DNA of 64,000 nucleotides from Lignipirellula cremea (lineage in GTDB: Bacteria; Planctomycetota; Planctomycetia; Pirellulales; Pirellulaceae): NCBI RefSeq assembly GCF_007751035.1, contig NZ_CP036433.1:9281001-9345000 (forward strand), given 5' to 3'. This document shows, piece by piece, positions 17,152-26,600 of the stretch. Below the pieces are notes generated by a model, which ran no database searches, had not been told where the DNA came from, and was given only the letters and a program-made list of their open reading frames with translations. The translations under genes were made by a program, and so were the position numbers. Position 1 is the stretch's first letter. Each line of letters begins with the position of its first letter.

Positions 17152-20100
17152 CTATTTCGCGGCGATGGCCGCGTTCTTGCCAACCTGGTTTTTCTTGACC
17201 GGCTGGGTCGCTTCCATCATCCACAACAGGGCGGGGGAAGCGATAAAGATCGAACTGTAAGTACCGACCAGCACGCCGACCACCAGCGTAAAGGCAAACG
17301 CATGGATGCCTTCGCCGCCGGCAAAATACAGAATCACCACCACCAGGAAGGTCGTGATCGAGGTCAGCAAAGTACGGCTCAGCGTCTGGTTGATGCTGGT
17401 GTTGATCATGTCGCCGGTCAGGGTCGGGTTCTTGCCGCGGACTTCGCGAATCCGGTCAAACACCACGATCGTATCGTTCAGCGAATAACCGATAATCGTC
17501 AAAAATGCGGCCACAACCGTCAGGCTGATTTTGAACTCGTCGATCAGCAGGAAGCCGAAAGCACTGGCGGCCCAGTAGCTCAGGGCGATCGCCCCCAGGG
17601 TCACCAGCACGTCGTGGACCAGGGCGACCACGGCCGCCAGGCCGAACACGACTCGCTGAAAACGAATCCAAATGTAACCAATGATCCCCAGCAGGCTGGT
17701 CAACAGCGCGAAGATGGCTTTCAGCTTGAAGTCGCCGGCGACCGTCGCCCCGACCTCTTCCGAAGAACGCCAGACGGGCGTTTTGGCCAGTTCGGTTTTC
17801 AAGGTGTCGACGATTTCCTTGCTCTTTTCCGGAGTCGTGTCGATGTTGACGAACCAGGACTGGTAGCCCACCTGGCTCTCCGGCGTCCACTCGGTCGCGT
17901 TGGGCGAATTGGGACGAAGGACCACATCGGGACGAACGCTGAACTTGTCAAACGCGGCGTCCTGCAGTTTCTGGCGAATCGCATTGGCGCTAATCACCTG
18001 CGAGAAGTTCAACGTCAACGCGGTCCGCTCGCTGACCGCCGGAGTCTCTTCTACTTCGACCACATCCACATCAATTTCGCCCACCGGCGGGACCACCGGG
18101 TCCACGCCCGGAGCCGGTTCGGTCGTGGGAGCCGGTTCGGTCGTCGGAGCCGGCTCGGTCGTCGGAGCGGGATCGGTCGTCGGAGCAGGAGCCGGTTCTG
18201 TGGTTGGAGCCGGTTCCGTGGTCGGAGCCGGTTCCGTGGTCGGAGCAGGCTCGGTCGTCGGAGCGGGTGCCGGTGCCGGTTCCGTGGTCGGAGCCGGTTC
18301 GGTCGTCGGAGCAGGAGCCGGTTCCGTGGTCGGAGCCGGTTCGGTCGTCGGAGCGGGCGCCGGTTCCGTGGTCGGAGCCGGTTCGGTCGTCGGAGCAGGA
18401 GCCGGTTCCGGCGTGGGCTCGGTCGCGGGCGCCGGCTCGGCGGGGGTCGCCGGCTGGGGTCCGGGCGGGCTATCGTCGGAATCGTCGGCGGCAGCTTCTT
18501 CGCTGGTTTCTTCGTCGGCCTGGGCGAGGAGCGTGTCCTCGTCGTCGCCGAAGGCTACGAAGTGGGTGGGGCCGTCGTATTCAAGCGGTCCGATGCTGGG
18601 TTCCACCCGGCCGGTGGCGGAGGGAGCCGGTTTGGCGCCTGCTTCCGGCGGATCGGCCAGCGTGCTGGTGGCGGCCCGCAGATCCGACGCTTCCATGCCG
18701 TACGATTCCAGTTCGCTCGTTTTGCCGTCCTGGAAGGCGTACTCAATCAGGGCTTCGAGCGTTTCCACTCGGGCCAGCGAGGTGTCGACTTTGAACACGC
18801 GTTTCTTCAGGTCGGGAGCCTCGTCGGCCGCCGTCCCGTAGTCGATGTTGCTCACCGAGGACTGGATCTTTTCGTCGCCGATCAGATACGTCTTGATCGT
18901 CTCGGGCGTTTCGTTCTTCTTCGCCAGCTCGGCTTCCAGCACTTTATTGATGGCCGCCCGGGCTTCCTTGCTTTCGATCGTTTCCTGGATGCGGCGCCGA
19001 ACCACGTCGGTCTCGGCCGGTTCTTTCAGCGTCAGCTGCACGGCGCAACCGCCGCTGAAGTCAATGTCGTACAGGGTGCCGTTCATCACGCGGCCGGTGA
19101 CGCCGGCCAGGCCGACGGCGATCACCAGGATCGACACCACGGCGGCGATTTTCTGCTTGCCGATAAAGTCGATCTTGGTCGAGCTGAGCAGGCTGGCCAT
19201 GCTCATCATGCCGTTGGACAGTTTCCATTTCCGTTCGGCCACATCGAAGATGACGCGGGCACAGAAAATGGCGGTGAACATACTGAGCAGAATACCCAGG
19301 ATCAAAGTCACCGCAAAACCGCGAATCTGATCGGTGCCGATCGCATATAGCACGATCGCCGTGATCAGCGTGGTCACGTTCGCATCGACAATGGTGGTCG
19401 TCGCCCGGCTGAAACCGTTCCGCAAAGCCAGCCGCAAAGCGGAGCCGCGGTTGAGTTCTTCCCGGATACGTTCAAAAATCAGCACATTCGCGTCGACCGC
19501 CATACCGACGGTTAGCACCAGACCGGCGAGTCCTGGCAGCGTAAACGCCGCACTAATCAGGATCATTACCGCCAGAATCAGCAACAGGTTCATCAGCAGG
19601 GCGAAACAGGCCACCACGCCGGCAAACCGGTAATAGAAGCACATGAACACCAGCACCGCCGCCAGCGAAACACCAATCGCCCAGGAGCCTTTGACGATCG
19701 TCACCCAGCCCAGCAGCGGGTCAGTCGCGCTTTCGCTGGGACGCTTGTTGAGCGTGGCGGGCAGCTGACCACCGCGGAGAATGCCGACCAGGAAGTCGAC
19801 TTCTTTCTGGGAAAAGCGGCCGGTAATCTGACCGTTGCTGCCGATCTTGCCGCGAATGGTCGGCGCCGACAACAGGTCATTATCGATCACAATGCCCAGG
19901 TGGTACTGCAGGTTTTCCGAGGTCAACGCTTCCATTTTGGAAGCGCCCGAGGTCTTCATGGAGAAGTTCACCGACAGGCCGGTCGTGGTCGGATCAAAGC
20001 CTGAGCGGACCGAGGCGATGTCGATACCCGTCACGTTGGGATCGTACTTGCCCACGCGATGTTCCTCGACCACAAGCAGTTCAATGTCTTTGATGCCCTG

Positions 20101-20922
20101 CTCATTCAGCCACTGTTCAAACTGGAACTGGCTGTTGTCCCCAAACATGGTTTTGGGGGGGCTCAAAAGTTCTTTGGTCACTGCGTCGCGGATCGTAAAG
20201 TCATACGGCGCAGAGAACTTGAACGGCACCACCCCCAGCTTGCGGGCGGCGGGATCAATTTCGTCGTCGACCACGCGGCCGACGCTGACCCAGCGGCCGT
20301 TGTAGGCTTCGCCAATGATGTCCTTGGTTTTGTTCTTGTTCTCTTCTTCCCGGGCCGTATCGATCAGATCCGCATGTTTGGGGAGCTGGGCCAGAATAAA
20401 GAACTGCAGATCGCCCGCCGTACTGATTTTGTCTTTGATCAGCTGGATCTCGTCGTCGCCCGCATCGGGCACAATGACTTCGATCTGGCGATCGCCATAG
20501 GGGCGAATGACAATTTCTTTCACGCCGCTGGGATTGATACGACGCTTGAGGACTTCGATCAGGCCAGAGCGATCAAGCATGCCGCTGGACTGGCCGTCGC
20601 CTGCTTCGGCTTCGGCTTCGGCCAGTTTGCCGGCGTCGATGATCTCATAAATGAGGATCACGCCGCCTTTGAGATCGATCCCCAGCTTGGGCGGCCATCC
20701 GGAAATGACAATCGCCACGCCGGCAATCATGGAGAACAGGATCAGACCGAACCGCCACCAGTACGTCGGCATTTTAGCGGCGCCGGCCAGCAGTTTGCCG
20801 AGCAGGAACGGGCCGACAATCACCAGCGCGATCAGGCCGACATTCAAGAGCGTGTCTTGCCAGCTTTTCGCCCCCGTTTCGGCGGCTTGTGCAAGGAGCG
20901 GAGAGAGAAATTGCCAAGACAT
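17152..20922 (-). CDS. secDF: Fused protein translocase subunit SecD-SecF with TEPAP-repeat insert
   Basis: A 1,256-residue inner-membrane protein combining SecD and SecF, which use the proton gradient to drive late steps of Sec export. SecD occupies about 1-570: a first membrane helix, WPPKLGIDLKGGVILIYEI, the P1 periplasmic domain and six-helix block (LVLTVGMAVDANVLIFERIREEL). SecF begins near 575 with YDIDFSGGCAVQL and ends with VIGYSLNDTIVVFDRIRE and SLNQT-type motifs. Between SecF helix 1 and its normal periplasmic part is an acidic then TTEPAP-repeat stretch (about 770-950) that other SecF proteins lack. ATG 20922 has AGGAAG upstream. It follows yajC by 69 bases. Confidence 0.95.
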   Translation of the reverse strand: MSWQFLSPLLAQAAETGAKSWQDTLLNVGLIALVIVGPFLLGKLLAGAAKMPTYWWRFGLILFSMIAGVAIVISGWPPKLGIDLKGGVILIYEIIDAGKLAEAEAEAGDGQSSGMLDRSGLIEVLKRRINPSGVKEIVIRPYGDRQIEVIVPDAGDDEIQLIKDKISTAGDLQFFILAQLPKHADLIDTAREEENKNKTKDIIGEAYNGRWVSVGRVVDDEIDPAARKLGVVPFKFSAPYDFTIRDAVTKELLSPPKTMFGDNSQFQFEQWLNEQGIKDIELLVVEEHRVGKYDPNVTGIDIASVRSGFDPTTTGLSVNFSMKTSGASKMEALTSENLQYHLGIVIDNDLLSAPTIRGKIGSNGQITGRFSQKEVDFLVGILRGGQLPATLNKRPSESATDPLLGWVTIVKGSWAIGVSLAAVLVFMCFYYRFAGVVACFALLMNLLLILAVMILISAAFTLPGLAGLVLTVGMAVDANVLIFERIREELNRGSALRLALRNGFSRATTTIVDANVTTLITAIVLYAIGTDQIRGFAVTLILGILLSMFTAIFCARVIFDVAERKWKLSNGMMSMASLLSSTKIDFIGKQKIAAVVSILVIAVGLAGVTGRVMNGTLYDIDFSGGCAVQLTLKEPAETDVVRRRIQETIESKEARAAINKVLEAELAKKNETPETIKTYLIGDEKIQSSVSNIDYGTAADEAPDLKKRVFKVDTSLARVETLEALIEYAFQDGKTSELESYGMEASDLRAATSTLADPPEAGAKPAPSATGRVEPSIGPLEYDGPTHFVAFGDDEDTLLAQADEETSEEAAADDSDDSPPGPQPATPAEPAPATEPTPEPAPAPTTEPAPTTEPAPAPTTEPAPTTEPAPAPTTEPAPTTEPAPAPAPTTEPAPTTEPAPTTEPAPTTEPAPAPTTDPAPTTEPAPTTEPAPTTEPAPGVDPVVPPVGEIDVDVVEVEETPAVSERTALTLNFSQVISANAIRQKLQDAAFDKFSVRPDVVLRPNSPNATEWTPESQVGYQSWFVNIDTTPEKSKEIVDTLKTELAKTPVWRSSEEVGATVAGDFKLKAIFALLTSLLGIIGYIWIRFQRVVFGLAAVVALVHDVLVTLGAIALSYWAASAFGFLLIDEFKISLTVVAAFLTIIGYSLNDTIVVFDRIREVRGKNPTLTGDMINTSINQTLSRTLLTSITTFLVVVILYFAGGEGIHAFAFTLVVGVLVGTYSSIFIASPALLWMMEATQPVKKNQVGKNAAIAAK
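18100..18440. repeat. In-frame minisatellite encoding TTEPAP units in secDF
   Basis: About 340 bases of near-identical units of GGTTCGGTCGTCGGAGC type (plus strand) repeat with 18- and 24-base periods, encoding TTEPAP and TTEPAPAP on the minus strand. The reading frame is kept throughout, so unit number can vary without breaking the gene. Confidence 0.9.
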
Positions 20923-20991
20923 GACAGGAACTTCCTGCGAGTGTATTGAATGGGAAGAAAAGCCTTTGACGGCCGTTTTTGATTCGCTTCG

Positions 20992-21438
20992 TTATTCTTT
21001 GGCCGCGCCGGACTCGGCTGGCTCATTGACATCTTCCTCGGACAGGACCGAAGAGATCGCACTCCGCAACACTTTGATGCGGGTGTTGTTGTTCTCATCA
21101 ATTCGCAACGTGACGAACTTTTTCTGCGCGTTCACCACCACCCCAAAAATGCCCGACGCCGTCAGCACCCGATCGTTTTTCTTGATCTGCGACAGCATTG
21201 CGGCCTGTTCGGACCGGCGTCTGCCTTCCGGCCGGATCAGCAGGAAATACCAGGCGACGCCCATCACCAGCAAAGGCAACAACATGCCGTACGAGCCGAA
21301 CAGACCACCATCGCCCGCGCCCGCAGCTCCACCGGCCCCTCCGGCGCCGCCTGCGGCTTCTCCCGCTTGAGCAAATATCGCGGCGCTGCTCGCGAGCGAG
21401 GACGACACAATCCCAGGGATCGCTTCCAGTAAAAACAT
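20992..21438 (-). CDS. yajC: Preprotein translocase subunit YajC
   Basis: A 148-residue YajC, the small inner-membrane partner of SecDF. It has a Gly/Ala-rich N-terminal stretch (about 24-45), then a single transmembrane helix YGMLLPLLVMGVAWYFLLIRP, whose trailing RPEGRRR is typical, and a cytoplasmic domain with IKKNDRVLTASGIFGVV, the family signature. The N-terminal extension before the helix is longer than in E. coli YajC (110 residues). It lies 69 bases upstream of secDF, on the same strand, in the classic yajC-secD-secF order. Confidence 0.93.
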   Translation of the reverse strand: MFLLEAIPGIVSSSLASSAAIFAQAGEAAGGAGGAGGAAGAGDGGLFGSYGMLLPLLVMGVAWYFLLIRPEGRRRSEQAAMLSQIKKNDRVLTASGIFGVVVNAQKKFVTLRIDENNNTRIKVLRSAISSVLSEEDVNEPAESGAAKE

Positions 21439-22199
21439 GCCTTCGGGCGAAAACGCCTTCTCCTCAGCGAAAAGTAATAGCGGGGCAAGCGGCGGGGGTG
21501 GCCTCAGCGGCGACGCGTCCTTCTGTTAATTCGCCGCCAATCGTCTCTTCTTGATCGTTGCTGCTGGATCCTGTGATCCGTTCCTGACTCTCAGGAAAAA
21601 TGCATTCCCACAACGCAACACAGCCAATCCACCTGGCCGGCAAATCGCCAGCACGGGCAACTACGGATGCGTAATGGATTCCAAGGAGTTACCGCGAAGC
21701 ACGAAGAACAGGAAACGGCCTGCGTCGTTTCCAGGGTGAACCGGCGCGCCAATCGCACGCGGGTTCAGGGTATTCTTTACGTTTGTCCGTCGGTATCCGC
21801 CTGGGCTTTCTCCCTGCGTCACCATGATTCGCTTGTGGCTGACACGTGTTAACAGGGTCCGCCAGGATAACTTCATGACATCTGCTGGCTTGCTGGCCCT
21901 CGGTAGAACCGGGGAAAACGTCGCCTCTTCGCCAGTCGTTATCCCGACGTAGCGGAATATCATAAAATCTTACGTAGTAACGAGCAAGAGCGGTCTGGAG
22001 CCTGCCCGCCCCCGCCGTTACGCTTTCTCTGACCGGCAGAGGCTCCCGCGACCCGGCTGGCGCCGATATCAGACCCTCTGCTTTCAGTGCTGCGAAGCGC
22101 AAGGCACTGCTGGCAATCAATCGCCCAGAACCCCTGATCTGCCCTGTCCTCCCACCAGGACAACGCGGTTTTCTCCCCCAGAAGGAGCGGGGTCAAGTG
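21439..22199. other. Long intergenic region between yajC and the ceramidase-like gene
   Basis: These roughly 760 bases separate two divergently transcribed genes. Several 60-150-codon ORFs cross it on both strands, but none has a family match, a signal peptide or a good ribosome binding site. I saw no tRNA-like cloverleaf or riboswitch. Upstream promoters for yajC-secDF are expected here. Confidence 0.5.
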
Positions 22200-22205
22200 T
22201 ATAAT
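22200..22205 (+). promoter_or_regulatory. Candidate -10 element for the ceramidase-like gene
   Basis: TATAAT matches the -10 consensus exactly and lies 80 bases before ATG 22286. No good -35 hexamer sits at the usual 17-base spacing, so the promoter may depend on an activator. Confidence 0.3.
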
Positions 22206-22285
22206 CGCTTTCATAACGCAGACTTGCGAAGTTTCGCTCGCTCACGAAAACCGCTCACCGCCCTGTTGTCCGGAAAGCAGACCCC

Positions 22286-23689
22286 ATGCCCTTGTCGACC
22301 CGCCGTGAATGGCTTTCTGCGGCCGCCGCCGTCGGCGCCGCCAGCCTGGCTCCACAAAATCTGTTTGCCCAGGAAGTCCCGCCGGACGGTTTTCATTTAG
22401 CAACATTTAGTGCGGATATCACTCCGCCGCTCGGTCATCCCCTGCTAGCAGGCTGGCGAAAGCCGGCCGAAAAGATCCTCGACCGGCTGCAGGCCCGGGG
22501 GATCGTGCTGCGGGGAGCCGGCGCGCCGATTGTGCTGGCGGCCCTCGACTGGTGCGAATTGCGTAACGACGCGTACGACTTTGTCCGCGACGCCCTGGCG
22601 GATGCGACCGGCACACAACGGCAGCGCGTGCTGCTGGCTTGCGTGCATCAGCACGATACGCCTTTGATGGATCTGGAAGCAGGGCGCCTGCTGGCCGGCG
22701 TCGGCCTGGAAGGCCGCATGTTCGATCTCGACTTTTTCCAGCAGGCAATCTCCGACACCGCCCAGGCCGCCAAAAAATGCTTGACCCGCCGGCAGCGCAT
22801 CACCCACCTGGGCGTCGGCCAGGCGACCGTCCAGAAGATCGCCTGCAACCGTCGGGTCCAGCTGCCGGGCCAGCGGCCGACCTTCTCTCGCTACAGCTTC
22901 ACGCGGGATCAGGCCATTCGCGATGCGCCAGAGGGACTGATCGACCCGCTGCTGAAAACGATCAGCTTCTGGCAGGACGACCGCCCTCTCGCCGCTGTCA
23001 GTTGTTACGCAACCCATCCGATGACGTACTACGGACGCGGCGAAGTCTCCACCGATTTCGTCGGCCTGGCAAGAGCACAGCGGCAGCGCGACAACGCGGA
23101 CGTTTTTCAAATGTTCGTCACCGGCTGCGGCGGAGATCTGACCGCCGCCAAATATAACACCGGCACTTCCGACGGCCGGCAAGAGCTGGCGGGTCGCCTT
23201 GTCGACGGCATGGTCGATGCCTGGGAAGCGACGCAGCGCACGCCGCTAAAACAGATCGCCTTCCGTTGCGGCGAGCTGCAGCTGCCGCCGGAAACAGCCG
23301 GCTCGCTCGCCCCTGCCGCGCTCGAAGCGAAACTGGCGGATACGACGGCCAGCTACCAGGAGCGCTGCATCGCGGCGCTCGGTCTCAGCTGGCAGAAGCG
23401 GTGCGCCGCAGGCCAGCCGATCGATCTCCCCGTCGTCGATTTTGGCGATGCCCTGCTGACGCTGCTGCCGGCCGAAGCCTTTGTCGCCTTTGGCCTGGCC
23501 GCCCAGAAGATGTCGCCCGAGCAACTCGTCATGGCCGTTGGTTACGGCGAGTGCGCCCCCGGTTACCTGCCGACCGCCTCCGCCCGCAAGGAAGGCTTCG
23601 TCCACGAGCACGCCTACACCTGGACCGCCCCCGGCGCGGAAGCGGCCTTGCTGCAGACGCTTCGCACTACCTTGCCTGCTCGGCGGTGA
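22286..23689 (+). CDS. Neutral/alkaline non-lysosomal ceramidase-like exported protein
   Basis: A 467-residue protein whose N-terminus (MPLSTRREWLSAAAAVGAAS) is a twin-arginine signal peptide. The mature part begins FHLATFSADITPPLGHPLLAGW, the opening of the neutral/alkaline non-lysosomal ceramidase N-terminal family, common in planctomycetes. Later VLLACVHQHDTP and SCYATHPMTYYGRGEVSTDFVG carry the histidines expected for zinc binding. The C-terminal immunoglobulin-like domain of true ceramidases is missing, so amide substrates other than ceramide are possible. It stands alone between divergent and convergent neighbours. Confidence 0.85.
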   Translation: MPLSTRREWLSAAAAVGAASLAPQNLFAQEVPPDGFHLATFSADITPPLGHPLLAGWRKPAEKILDRLQARGIVLRGAGAPIVLAALDWCELRNDAYDFVRDALADATGTQRQRVLLACVHQHDTPLMDLEAGRLLAGVGLEGRMFDLDFFQQAISDTAQAAKKCLTRRQRITHLGVGQATVQKIACNRRVQLPGQRPTFSRYSFTRDQAIRDAPEGLIDPLLKTISFWQDDRPLAAVSCYATHPMTYYGRGEVSTDFVGLARAQRQRDNADVFQMFVTGCGGDLTAAKYNTGTSDGRQELAGRLVDGMVDAWEATQRTPLKQIAFRCGELQLPPETAGSLAPAALEAKLADTTASYQERCIAALGLSWQKRCAAGQPIDLPVVDFGDALLTLLPAEAFVAFGLAAQKMSPEQLVMAVGYGECAPGYLPTASARKEGFVHEHAYTWTAPGAEAALLQTLRTTLPARR

Positions 23690-23719
23690 ATCCTCTTTTT
23701 CCCAAGGAGCACGCTGCTG

Positions 23720-25285
23720 TCAGTCCGTGAGCTCCTCCAGCACGATCCGGCCGTCGCCGTTTTTGTCCAGCGACTGGAACTCAGCGTCGCCGGCCAGGAA
23801 CTCGCCGTGGGTGAGTGCGCCGTCGCCGTTCCGGTCCATCGCCTGGAACCAGGCCGGTCCGGTTCGCAGCCCGCCGTCGAGCAACTGATCGGGCACGCCG
23901 TTGCTCAACACCAGTCGCAACTGCCGCGGCGCCGCCTGCAGGGTGAAGCGGCCCTCTTTGACAAAACCACCCTCCGCCAGCCGTTTCTCACTGGACGTCA
24001 GCTCGGCCGCCGACAGCGAGCCATCAAAGTTCTGATCAAGGCAGGCAAACAGACTCGCCTGCAGGTCGACAATCGACAGCACCGCCTGGCTGCGGAGCCA
24101 GGCCGCCAGATAAGCCACGCATGCGTCTGCTTCGGCGAAGGTCGTCTGTTCATCCCGGTTCGCATCCGCCAACGCCGCGAAGCGTAGCAGTTCGACCCGA
24201 TTGGGGATGTCCTGGATCGCCGCCAACGGCGTCGCCTGGGCGTTCGGTTCGGCCAGATCGCGCAGCTGCGCCGCCAGCGCGGCGAGCTTCTCCCGCGAGA
24301 CGGCATGATCCAGCCAGACGCCATGCGCCCGCACCGCATGGGTTGCTGTCGAGATCCATAACGTCGTCGTCGCCGGCGAACCGGGCTCGGCGTCGCTGCT
24401 CAGTAGCGCTCCCTGGCCCCACAGCTTCGCCTGCAGGCGCCGCGGCGGCGGCGTGCTTCGCCAGGCTGCCAGTTCGGCCTCATCCAGATCGCCGTCGTGA
24501 TCCCGATCCAGCGCCGTGAAGTCTTCTCCCTGCGGCTGCAGTTCGGTCGACGCCAGGCGCTGGTCGCCGTCGTGGTCCAGCCGCGCCTGCCAGTTTTGCC
24601 GCCACGCCAGGCCGTCATCCGCCGGCGGGAAGAGCAGCCAGGGGGCGTCGGCCGCCGGCGTTTGCCCGCTCCGCATCGTCGCGGCATGCGCGCCAGGATA
24701 CTTGACGCCGGGAACCAGTTCGCCCGCGCTCACCAGTTCATCGCCGTTCGCGTCGAGTCGCAGCAGTCCCGAGGCGGCCGCGTTGAGTTTTGGCGGATCC
24801 AGTACGTCCCCTTCGGCCAGCGAGAACGCCCGCAGCAGCGCGGCGTTGAGTGCGTCCGTCGCTGGCGACTGGCAGCCGGCGACCAGACAGCCGGTTCCGT
24901 CGCCGTAGTACACGGCCAGTTCGTCCAGGGACAATCGCCCGTCCTGATTTTGGTCCACGCTCGCTGGCGGCCGCGTCGCCGCCGGCAACACGCGGCCGGT
25001 CGTCAGCTGTCGCATGCCAAACGGCGTGGGCAAGGCGGACGCTTCCTGCTCGCCCAGCTGGCCGTCGCGATCGACATCGTAAAAGTCCAGCATTTGCTGC
25101 AACGCCCGGCGCCGCAAGTGGGCGACCGGCGTCCCGTCGAAACGCACGTCCAGCGACCAGCGTTCCACCTTGCTTCCCGCCGCCAGGACAAGCTGCAGGG
25201 GCGCCGATTCCTGCGCCGGCAAACGTCCGGCGGCCGCGAGCGAGAGCAGCAACAGCCCGACCGCCATCGAGCGAAAACGGATCAC
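23720..25285 (-). CDS. Exported protein with about nine EF-hand calcium-binding loops
   Basis: A roughly 521-residue secreted or periplasmic protein. A signal peptide (MAVGLLLLSLAAAGRLPAQ) follows a GTG start at 25285 that overlaps the stop of the upstream DUF1501 gene as GTGA, with GGGAG six bases upstream. Loops of DxDxDG type recur along the chain: DVDRDGQLGEQE, DQNQDGRLSLDE, DANGDELVSAGE, DHDGDQRLASTE, DRDHDGDLDEAE, DANRDEQTTFAE, DQNFDGSLSAAE, DRNGDGALTHGE and DKNGDGRIVLEE. No enzyme domain is visible. The overlap implies translational coupling with DUF1501 and a shared role. Confidence 0.85.
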   Translation of the reverse strand: MIRFRSMAVGLLLLSLAAAGRLPAQESAPLQLVLAAGSKVERWSLDVRFDGTPVAHLRRRALQQMLDFYDVDRDGQLGEQEASALPTPFGMRQLTTGRVLPAATRPPASVDQNQDGRLSLDELAVYYGDGTGCLVAGCQSPATDALNAALLRAFSLAEGDVLDPPKLNAAASGLLRLDANGDELVSAGELVPGVKYPGAHAATMRSGQTPAADAPWLLFPPADDGLAWRQNWQARLDHDGDQRLASTELQPQGEDFTALDRDHDGDLDEAELAAWRSTPPPRRLQAKLWGQGALLSSDAEPGSPATTTLWISTATHAVRAHGVWLDHAVSREKLAALAAQLRDLAEPNAQATPLAAIQDIPNRVELLRFAALADANRDEQTTFAEADACVAYLAAWLRSQAVLSIVDLQASLFACLDQNFDGSLSAAELTSSEKRLAEGGFVKEGRFTLQAAPRQLRLVLSNGVPDQLLDGGLRTGPAWFQAMDRNGDGALTHGEFLAGDAEFQSLDKNGDGRIVLEELTD

Positions 25286-26562
25286 AGCAGCTCCCTGATC
25301 AGCTGATGCTCGGGCGGGGCAATGCGAATCGGGCGATCCACGTTCGACATATTCTGACGGGTCGGGTCGATCCCTGCGGCCTGGCAAACGGTGGCGACCA
25401 GGTCGGGAACCGCATGGGCTTCGCTTTCGATTTCCGTGCCGCCGGCGTTGGTCTGGCCAATCACCTGACCGCGACCGACGCCGCCCCCGGCAAGCACGGC
25501 CGACCAGACCTTGGGCCAGTGGTCGCGGCCGGCGTTGCCGTTGATCCGGGGCGTGCGGCCGAATTCCCCCTGGCACAGGACCAGCGTGGAGGACAGCATC
25601 TGTCGCTCCTGCAGGTCGGCCAGCAAGGCGGCGAAAGCGTGGTCCAGCTGCTCCGACAAGGAAGCCACCCGCTGGAAGTTCTCGTTGTGCGTATCCCAGC
25701 CGTCGAGCGTCACTTCGACAAACGACACGCCATGTTCCACCAGTCGTCGGGCCAGCAGGCAGCCCTGGCCAAACAGGTTCTTCCCGTAGCGGGTGCGCAC
25801 GGGATCGGCCTCTGCTTCCAGATCAAAGGCCGCCACCGCCCGGGGGTCCATCGTGCGCATGGCTCGCTGGACGGAAGCCTGGTACTGCCGGGCCGTGGAC
25901 TGGGGATGCGACTGGACGAACGCCTGGTCAAACTGCCGCAGCAGATCAAAGCGTTCCGTTTGGCCGGGCCGCAGCGACGGCCCCGGCTGCAGATCGTCGA
26001 CGACCAGATCGCCGACTGCTTTCGCCTGTTCGCCCACTTGCATCGGAGCACACTGCGGGCCGAGAAAACCGTTGCCCGAATAACCCATCCGCCGCGGCGG
26101 GGTGATGCTGACAAAGCCCGGCAGCAGGCGTTCCGGCTGGGGGAACTCATTGACGACCAGGGCGCCCAGATCGGGAAAGTCGATGCCGGCCTGGGGCGAG
26201 TATCCGGTGCGGGTCAGGTGGACGGCCCGGCCGTGGTCGCCTTCTTTGGAGGTCATCGAACGGACGATCGCCATCTCGTTGGTCCAGCGGGCCAGCTGCG
26301 GCAGATGTTCCGAGATCCGCACGCCTGGCGTCTGGGTGGAAATCTCCTGGAACGGGCCGCCATGGCGATGTCCCGGCTTCAGGTCCCACAGGTCAATCGT
26401 GGCCGGTCCGCCATTGAGCCAGAGCAGAATGATCTGCTTCACCCCGGCCGCCTGGCCGGCTTCTTCCGCCGCCAGCGTGCGCAGCCAGGAACGGCCCGAC
26501 GCTCCCGCCAGAGCGGCCGCCATGGATCCCAGAAAAAACCGTCGACCGTAACCCGTTAGCAC
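25282..26562 (-). CDS. DUF1501 family Tat-exported protein
   Basis: A 426-residue DUF1501 protein, a sulfatase-fold family abundant in planctomycetes and usually encoded next to DUF1549/DUF1553 cytochrome-like proteins. The N-terminus has RRFFLGSMAAAL, a twin-arginine signal. Family landmarks include IILLWLNGGPATIDLWDLKP, MAIVRSMTSKEGDHGRA, FVEVTLDGWDTHNENF and LCQGEFGRTPRINGNAGRDHW. It starts at GTG 26562 with AAGGA upstream, 38 bases after the DUF1549/DUF1553 gene, and overlaps the EF-hand gene. The biochemical role of the family is unproven. Confidence 0.92.
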   Translation of the reverse strand: MLTGYGRRFFLGSMAAALAGASGRSWLRTLAAEEAGQAAGVKQIILLWLNGGPATIDLWDLKPGHRHGGPFQEISTQTPGVRISEHLPQLARWTNEMAIVRSMTSKEGDHGRAVHLTRTGYSPQAGIDFPDLGALVVNEFPQPERLLPGFVSITPPRRMGYSGNGFLGPQCAPMQVGEQAKAVGDLVVDDLQPGPSLRPGQTERFDLLRQFDQAFVQSHPQSTARQYQASVQRAMRTMDPRAVAAFDLEAEADPVRTRYGKNLFGQGCLLARRLVEHGVSFVEVTLDGWDTHNENFQRVASLSEQLDHAFAALLADLQERQMLSSTLVLCQGEFGRTPRINGNAGRDHWPKVWSAVLAGGGVGRGQVIGQTNAGGTEIESEAHAVPDLVATVCQAAGIDPTRQNMSNVDRPIRIAPPEHQLIRELL

Positions 26563-26600
26563 GCGAGCGTATCCTTATATCCCAAGAGTTTTAGAGTCGC

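Noticed and set aside
18100-18440. CRISPR-like regular repeats
   Set aside because: Units are 18-24 bases with no unique spacers, and the array encodes in-frame TTEPAP within SecF.
17146-19350. 734-codon plus-strand ORF with RSRFGRRS repeats
   Set aside because: The apparent repeats are the complement of the TTEPAP minisatellite in secDF; the real gene is on the minus strand.
21439-22285. A tRNA or riboswitch in the long gap
   Set aside because: I looked for cloverleaf arms and CCA ends and for common riboswitch cores and found none; a covariance-model scan would be decisive.
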